64,000 nucleotides of DNA from positions 1 to 64,000 of the forward strand of contig JBNKHG010000076.1 of NCBI GenBank assembly GCA_050290225.1. Direction: 5' to 3'. The stretch comes from JBNKHG01 sp050290225. GTDB lineage: Bacteria; Pseudomonadota; Gammaproteobacteria; Pseudomonadales; Cellvibrionaceae. The first letter of the stretch is position 1. Each line of letters opens with the position of its first letter. The notes under the pieces were generated by a model that had not been told where the DNA came from, did not search any database, and saw only the letters and a program-made list of their open reading frames with translations. The position numbers and the translations under genes were made by a program. Positions 60,719-64,000 of the stretch are shown here, in pieces.

Positions 60719-62890
60719 ATGCATATTTACCCCCGTTCTTATGGACAACCTTACCCGTTTACTCGAAAAGCGTTGGCGTTGGTGCTGAGTGTGCCTTTGT
60801 TGGCCACCCAGGGCAATACTGCGCAGGCGGCCGCACAACAGTCGGCGCAAGACCACGAAACCATCGAAGAAATCATTGTCAGAGCCACTTTCCGTGAGAC
60901 TTCATTGATGCAGGCGCCAGCCAGCATATCGGTATTCAATGCCGCTCAACTGCGGGCGCGCAACGCCCGACATCTGGAGGAGATGTTGAGCGCAGCGCCG
61001 AATGTCAATTTCGCCTCTGGCGCAGCTCGCAGTCGTTTTTTACAGATTCGCGGGGTAGGGGATCTGGAGCAATTTGCTGATCCCAAGCAGTTTGCCTCAG
61101 TGGGTATCACCATTGATGGCATTGATTTGGGAGATACCGCGCAGGCCAGTACATTGTTTGATATCGAGCAGGTGGAAATTCTGCGCGGCCCGCAAGGAAC
61201 CCGCTTCGGAACCAATGCCTCTGCGGGGATGATCAATATTACATCCAATGCACCTACCGAAGAGACTGAAGGCTCGGTGGAAGCGGGTGTGGGCAATTAC
61301 GGGCGCTGGCATCTGGGCGCCGTGCTGAGCGGCGCTTTGAACGATAACCTGCTGGGGCGGGTTGCGATTCAGCAGAGCAAGAGCGACGGCTTTATCGAAA
61401 ACGATTTTCTGGGCCGGGATGATACCGGTGAAATCGATGAACTGACCCTTAGGGCCAAACTGCGCTGGCACCTCAATGACCGCCAGACACTGGACTCAAC
61501 GGTTTTCCATGTGGATGCAGACAATGGCTACGACCTCTGGTCGTTGGACAATAATCGCCACACCTTGTCCGATGAGCCGGGTCGGGATCAACAGGAGATT
61601 CTCGCGCTTGCAATTGAGCACCGCTGGTTGTTGAGGGAGGCAGCCCAGCTGCAGTCGAGGTTGACTTGGATGGATTCTGACCTCAGTTATGATTTCGATG
61701 CTGACTGGACTAATCCCGTATGCTGTGCCGGCGCCTGGCCGGGACGTGATATTTATGAGCGCGAGCGGCAAAGTTACTCTGTCGATTTGCGTTTACTGTT
61801 GGGCGCTGAAACACTCAATAGCGGTGATATGCGCACGGTGCTGGGAGTTTACGCCCAGACTCGTGACGAAGATCTGGAGCGCGACTACTTTGGTTTTCCG
61901 TTTGGCAGTCATTATGAAACCAGCCGAACTGCCTTATACGGGGAGCTGGAGTGGGCGCTGAGTGAGACCCTCAGTCTTACCACCGGAATGCGTTTCGATC
62001 ACACTGAAGGCGACTTTGAGGACAGTAACTCCAGCCCCATCGATATCGATGACGATATCTGGATGGGGGAGATGACTCTGGAAAAACTGTGGGGAACCTC
62101 CAGTTTGGTATACGCGACGATTTCGCGTGGCAATAAGCCCAATGGTATCAATGCGGACGCCCGCACCCAGGGGCCAGGCCTCGTCAATGCCAGTTACCGG
62201 AACCTGCTGGCTGCCCAAGTGACTTTCGATACCGAAACACTGACCAATTATGAATTGGGCCTCAAGGGGCGTTATCTCGATGATCGCCTCAGCCTGAGGG
62301 CTGCACTCTTCCATATGGATCGACAACAGGCGCAATTGGAAAATTGGGTGGTCGAAGGATTCACCTGGGTTGGCTATCTGGACAGTAATGGAGACGCCGA
62401 TATCGTCGGTGCGGAAATTGAAACCAGTTACCAGTGGGGCATTGCCACCTGGTTTGCCAGCCTGGGGTATCTGGACGCTGAACTCAAAGATCTGGAAATA
62501 TATGATTTGGATGCTGACGCGGTGATCGACAAGTCCGATCGCGAGTTGGCCAAAGCGCCCAGTTATCAATACACCTTGGGTGTGGACCTGACCGTCACCG
62601 AGCAGATCTCAACGCATCTTGAAGTGGAAGGTAAAGGAGAGAATTATTTCGGCTACTACCATGACCAGAAACTCGACGGGTACAATCTGATACACGCCAG
62701 CGTCAGTTACCGCTTAGGCCCGCTGTCCTTGCAGTTCTGGGGAAACAACCTGGGGAATAAAGATTACGCTGTACACGGTCTGTACTTCGGTGTCGATCCG
62801 CGTCCTGGCGTGGGCAATTGGGCAAACCTTCCCTACTATCAGTTCGGAAACCCCCGTACTTATGGCGTCAGTGCCAAATACGATTTTTAG
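60719..62890 (+). CDS. TonB-dependent outer-membrane receptor, probably for thiamine
   Basis: 723-residue outer-membrane transporter. Signal peptide with a long polar n-region and hydrophobic core around ALALVLSVPLLATQG; possible TonB box EEIIVRA. The plug domain shows MQAPASISVFNAAQLRARNARHLEEML, RGVGDLEQFADPKQFASVGI and VEILRGPQGTRFGTNASAGMINI. The rest is a 22-strand barrel ending in aromatic YDF, as outer-membrane proteins do. Control by a TPP riboswitch and linkage to pnuT point to thiamine (or a precursor or phosphate) as ligand; this is inference from context. Confidence 0.88.
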   Translation: MHIYPRSYGQPYPFTRKALALVLSVPLLATQGNTAQAAAQQSAQDHETIEEIIVRATFRETSLMQAPASISVFNAAQLRARNARHLEEMLSAAPNVNFASGAARSRFLQIRGVGDLEQFADPKQFASVGITIDGIDLGDTAQASTLFDIEQVEILRGPQGTRFGTNASAGMINITSNAPTEETEGSVEAGVGNYGRWHLGAVLSGALNDNLLGRVAIQQSKSDGFIENDFLGRDDTGEIDELTLRAKLRWHLNDRQTLDSTVFHVDADNGYDLWSLDNNRHTLSDEPGRDQQEILALAIEHRWLLREAAQLQSRLTWMDSDLSYDFDADWTNPVCCAGAWPGRDIYERERQSYSVDLRLLLGAETLNSGDMRTVLGVYAQTRDEDLERDYFGFPFGSHYETSRTALYGELEWALSETLSLTTGMRFDHTEGDFEDSNSSPIDIDDDIWMGEMTLEKLWGTSSLVYATISRGNKPNGINADARTQGPGLVNASYRNLLAAQVTFDTETLTNYELGLKGRYLDDRLSLRAALFHMDRQQAQLENWVVEGFTWVGYLDSNGDADIVGAEIETSYQWGIATWFASLGYLDAELKDLEIYDLDADAVIDKSDRELAKAPSYQYTLGVDLTVTEQISTHLEVEGKGENYFGYYHDQKLDGYNLIHASVSYRLGPLSLQFWGNNLGNKDYAVHGLYFGVDPRPGVGNWANLPYYQFGNPRTYGVSAKYDF

Positions 62891-62959
62891 TCGATAGAGA
62901 CCCGGACGATGGCGTCTGGGCAGAATGGCACCATAAGCATTTGAATCCGGAGATCCATT

Positions 62960-63208
62960 ATGCAGTTAACCGCTGAAATCAGCCTCTACCCTAACAACGA
63001 AGATTTTGTTCCACCCATTAAAAGTTTTATCGAGTGCCTAAACCGCTATGACGATATCCAGGTGCAAACGTTTCCCACCGCCACTGTGGTGATGGGTGAG
63101 CACGATCGGGTGATGGATATTCTTAAACAGGAAATGAAAGCCCACCGCAAGGTCCACGGCATGGGCATCTTTGTCACCAAGTTTATTCCCGGCTACGAGG
63201 CGCTATAA
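62960..63208 (+). CDS. YkoF/MTH1187-like thiamine-binding protein
   Basis: 82-residue ferredoxin-like protein of the YkoF/YqgV (DUF77) superfamily: LTAEISLYPNNEDFVPPIKSFIE, VQTFPTATVVMGEHDRVMDILKQEM, IFVTKFIPG. Relatives bind thiamine or hydroxymethylpyrimidine. There is no signal peptide, so it is cytoplasmic. Its stop codon is immediately followed by the GTG of pnuT, showing tight coupling inside the riboswitch operon. Confidence 0.82.
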   Translation: MQLTAEISLYPNNEDFVPPIKSFIECLNRYDDIQVQTFPTATVVMGEHDRVMDILKQEMKAHRKVHGMGIFVTKFIPGYEAL

Positions 63209-63844
63209 GTGGAAACGCTGGTGTCTCAACTGCTGGAGGCGGTCGGACAAATGTCCCTGTGGGAACTGATGGCGGTGGTGCTGGGGATCGCCTACCTGTT
63301 GTTGGCTGTGCGTGAGAACATACTTTGCTGGTACGCCGCTTTCGCCCAGACTTTGATCCTGACAGTGCTGTTTTGGGATGCGAGCCTGCTGATGGAATCG
63401 GGGCTGCAAGTATACTACCTGGCGATGGCCGTTTATGGTTGGTACCAGTGGCGTTTCCATCCGGGCAGCAAAAGGGATTGCCTGCCGGTCACTACCTGGA
63501 CCATGGTCCGACACGGTCAGGTTTTAGTTGTGGTGCTTCTGCTGTCGTCCATGTCTGGCTTTTTCCTGTCCCGGGGCACCGAGGCCGCCTGGCCCTATCT
63601 CGATTCCTTCACCACCTGGGCCAGTGTCGCCACCACCTATATGGTGGCAAAAAAAATTCTGGAGAACTGGTTGTATTGGGTGGTTATCGATACATTGTCG
63701 GTGTTTCTCTATGCGGATCGCGGTCTCTACTTGATGGCGTTGCTGTTCGTGGCCTATGTGTTGATTGCCCTGATCGGCTTCTGGCAGTGGCGCAACCACT
63801 ACCGTCGTGACCGCCAGGCACAGCAACTGGCATGTCCGGCATAA
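63209..63844 (+). CDS. pnuT: PnuC-family vitamin transporter, probably thiamine transporter PnuT
   Basis: 211-residue inner-membrane protein with about seven hydrophobic segments and PnuC-family blocks YLLLAVRENILCWYAAF, VYYLAMAVYGWYQW and LENWLYWVVIDTLSVFLY. PnuC proteins carry out facilitated diffusion with trapping by phosphorylation. The TPP riboswitch and adjacent kinase indicate thiamine (PnuT) rather than nicotinamide riboside. GTG start directly at the preceding stop; its end overlaps the next gene by 13 bp. Confidence 0.9.
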   Translation: METLVSQLLEAVGQMSLWELMAVVLGIAYLLLAVRENILCWYAAFAQTLILTVLFWDASLLMESGLQVYYLAMAVYGWYQWRFHPGSKRDCLPVTTWTMVRHGQVLVVVLLLSSMSGFFLSRGTEAAWPYLDSFTTWASVATTYMVAKKILENWLYWVVIDTLSVFLYADRGLYLMALLFVAYVLIALIGFWQWRNHYRRDRQAQQLACPA

Positions 63845-64000
63845 ACGCAGGCACTACGCCTCAGCTGGCGTTGAGGGAGTGGTCGCAGTGGTCTGAGGCG
63901 GAACTCAGTGAAGCGCCGCAACTGGTAAAGTGTCTGGCCGGCGGGTTGACCAATCGCACGTATCTATTGCACAGCAGTGGCAGGCAGTTGGTGTTGAGGT
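63832..64000 (+). CDS. Thiamine/choline-kinase-like phosphotransferase (partial, cut by the window end)
   Basis: The first 56 residues are visible from an ATG overlapping the end of pnuT by 13 bp. LAGGLTNRTYLLHSSGRQLVLR is the start of the aminoglycoside/choline-kinase fold (glycine-rich ATP loop). In this operon the likely role is phosphorylation of imported thiamine, trapping it in the cell. The downstream catalytic motifs lie outside the window. Confidence 0.78.
   Translation, partial: MSGINAGTTPQLALREWSQWSEAELSEAPQLVKCLAGGLTNRTYLLHSSGRQLVLR

Overview
The window is a stretch of core chromosome from a gammaproteobacterium. The gene orders are those of Pseudomonas and its marine relatives (Pseudomonadales/Cellvibrionales-type): trxA-rho with ppk1 nearby; hemW-rdgB-metW-metX-yggT-proC-yggS against pilT-pilU; ruvX-yqgE-tonB-gshB against pilGHIJ-chpA; sahR-metK-ahcY-metF against tktA-epd-pgk-fba; ygfB-pepP-ubiH-ubiI against zapA-6S RNA-ygfA; ilvA against rpiA. 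No phage, integrase, intact insertion sequence, CRISPR array, rRNA or tRNA gene was seen. Species assignment is inference only.

Layout. 1-5.9 kb: mscS, rho, trxA and ppk1 on the minus strand, with a large cruciform-forming element and a dispersed 61-bp repeat between trxA and ppk1. 6-12 kb: a TVP38/TMEM64-flavoprotein disulfide reductase fusion followed by an ArsM-type methyltransferase, convergent with a BarA-like hybrid histidine kinase. 12-18 kb: heme, nucleotide-pool, methionine and proline genes. 18-35 kb: type IV pilus genes (twitching ATPases PilT and PilU, then the Pil-Chp chemosensory system with a 2073-residue ChpA), with ruvX, yqgE, a TonB-like protein and gshB between them. 35-40.6 kb: the S-adenosylmethionine/S-adenosylhomocysteine cycle under an ArsR-methyltransferase fusion regulator (SahR type) with a perfect palindromic operator candidate. 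40.9-46.3 kb: transketolase and lower glycolysis, then two alpha/beta hydrolases. 48-60 kb: serA, a cold-shock protein, ubiquinone hydroxylases, pepP, zapA, 6S RNA, ygfA, a 45-residue exported peptide, ilvA and rpiA. 60.5-64 kb: a TPP riboswitch ahead of a thiamine-uptake operon (TonB-dependent receptor, YkoF-like protein, PnuT, kinase cut by the window end).

How it fits together. The minus-strand methyl-cycle operon and the divergent tktA operon share one control region. The Pil-Chp genes form one sensory pathway driving the PilT/PilU motors. The last operon is a self-contained vitamin B1 scavenging unit that senses its own product. The least explained items are the cruciform and 61-bp repeat family (the 61-bp copies supply the TAG stop codons of both ppk1 and ubiI), the membrane-flavoenzyme/ArsM pair, the (GAAGCC)11 tract inside chpA, the small exported peptide, and a terminator-like hairpin in the tktA leader.
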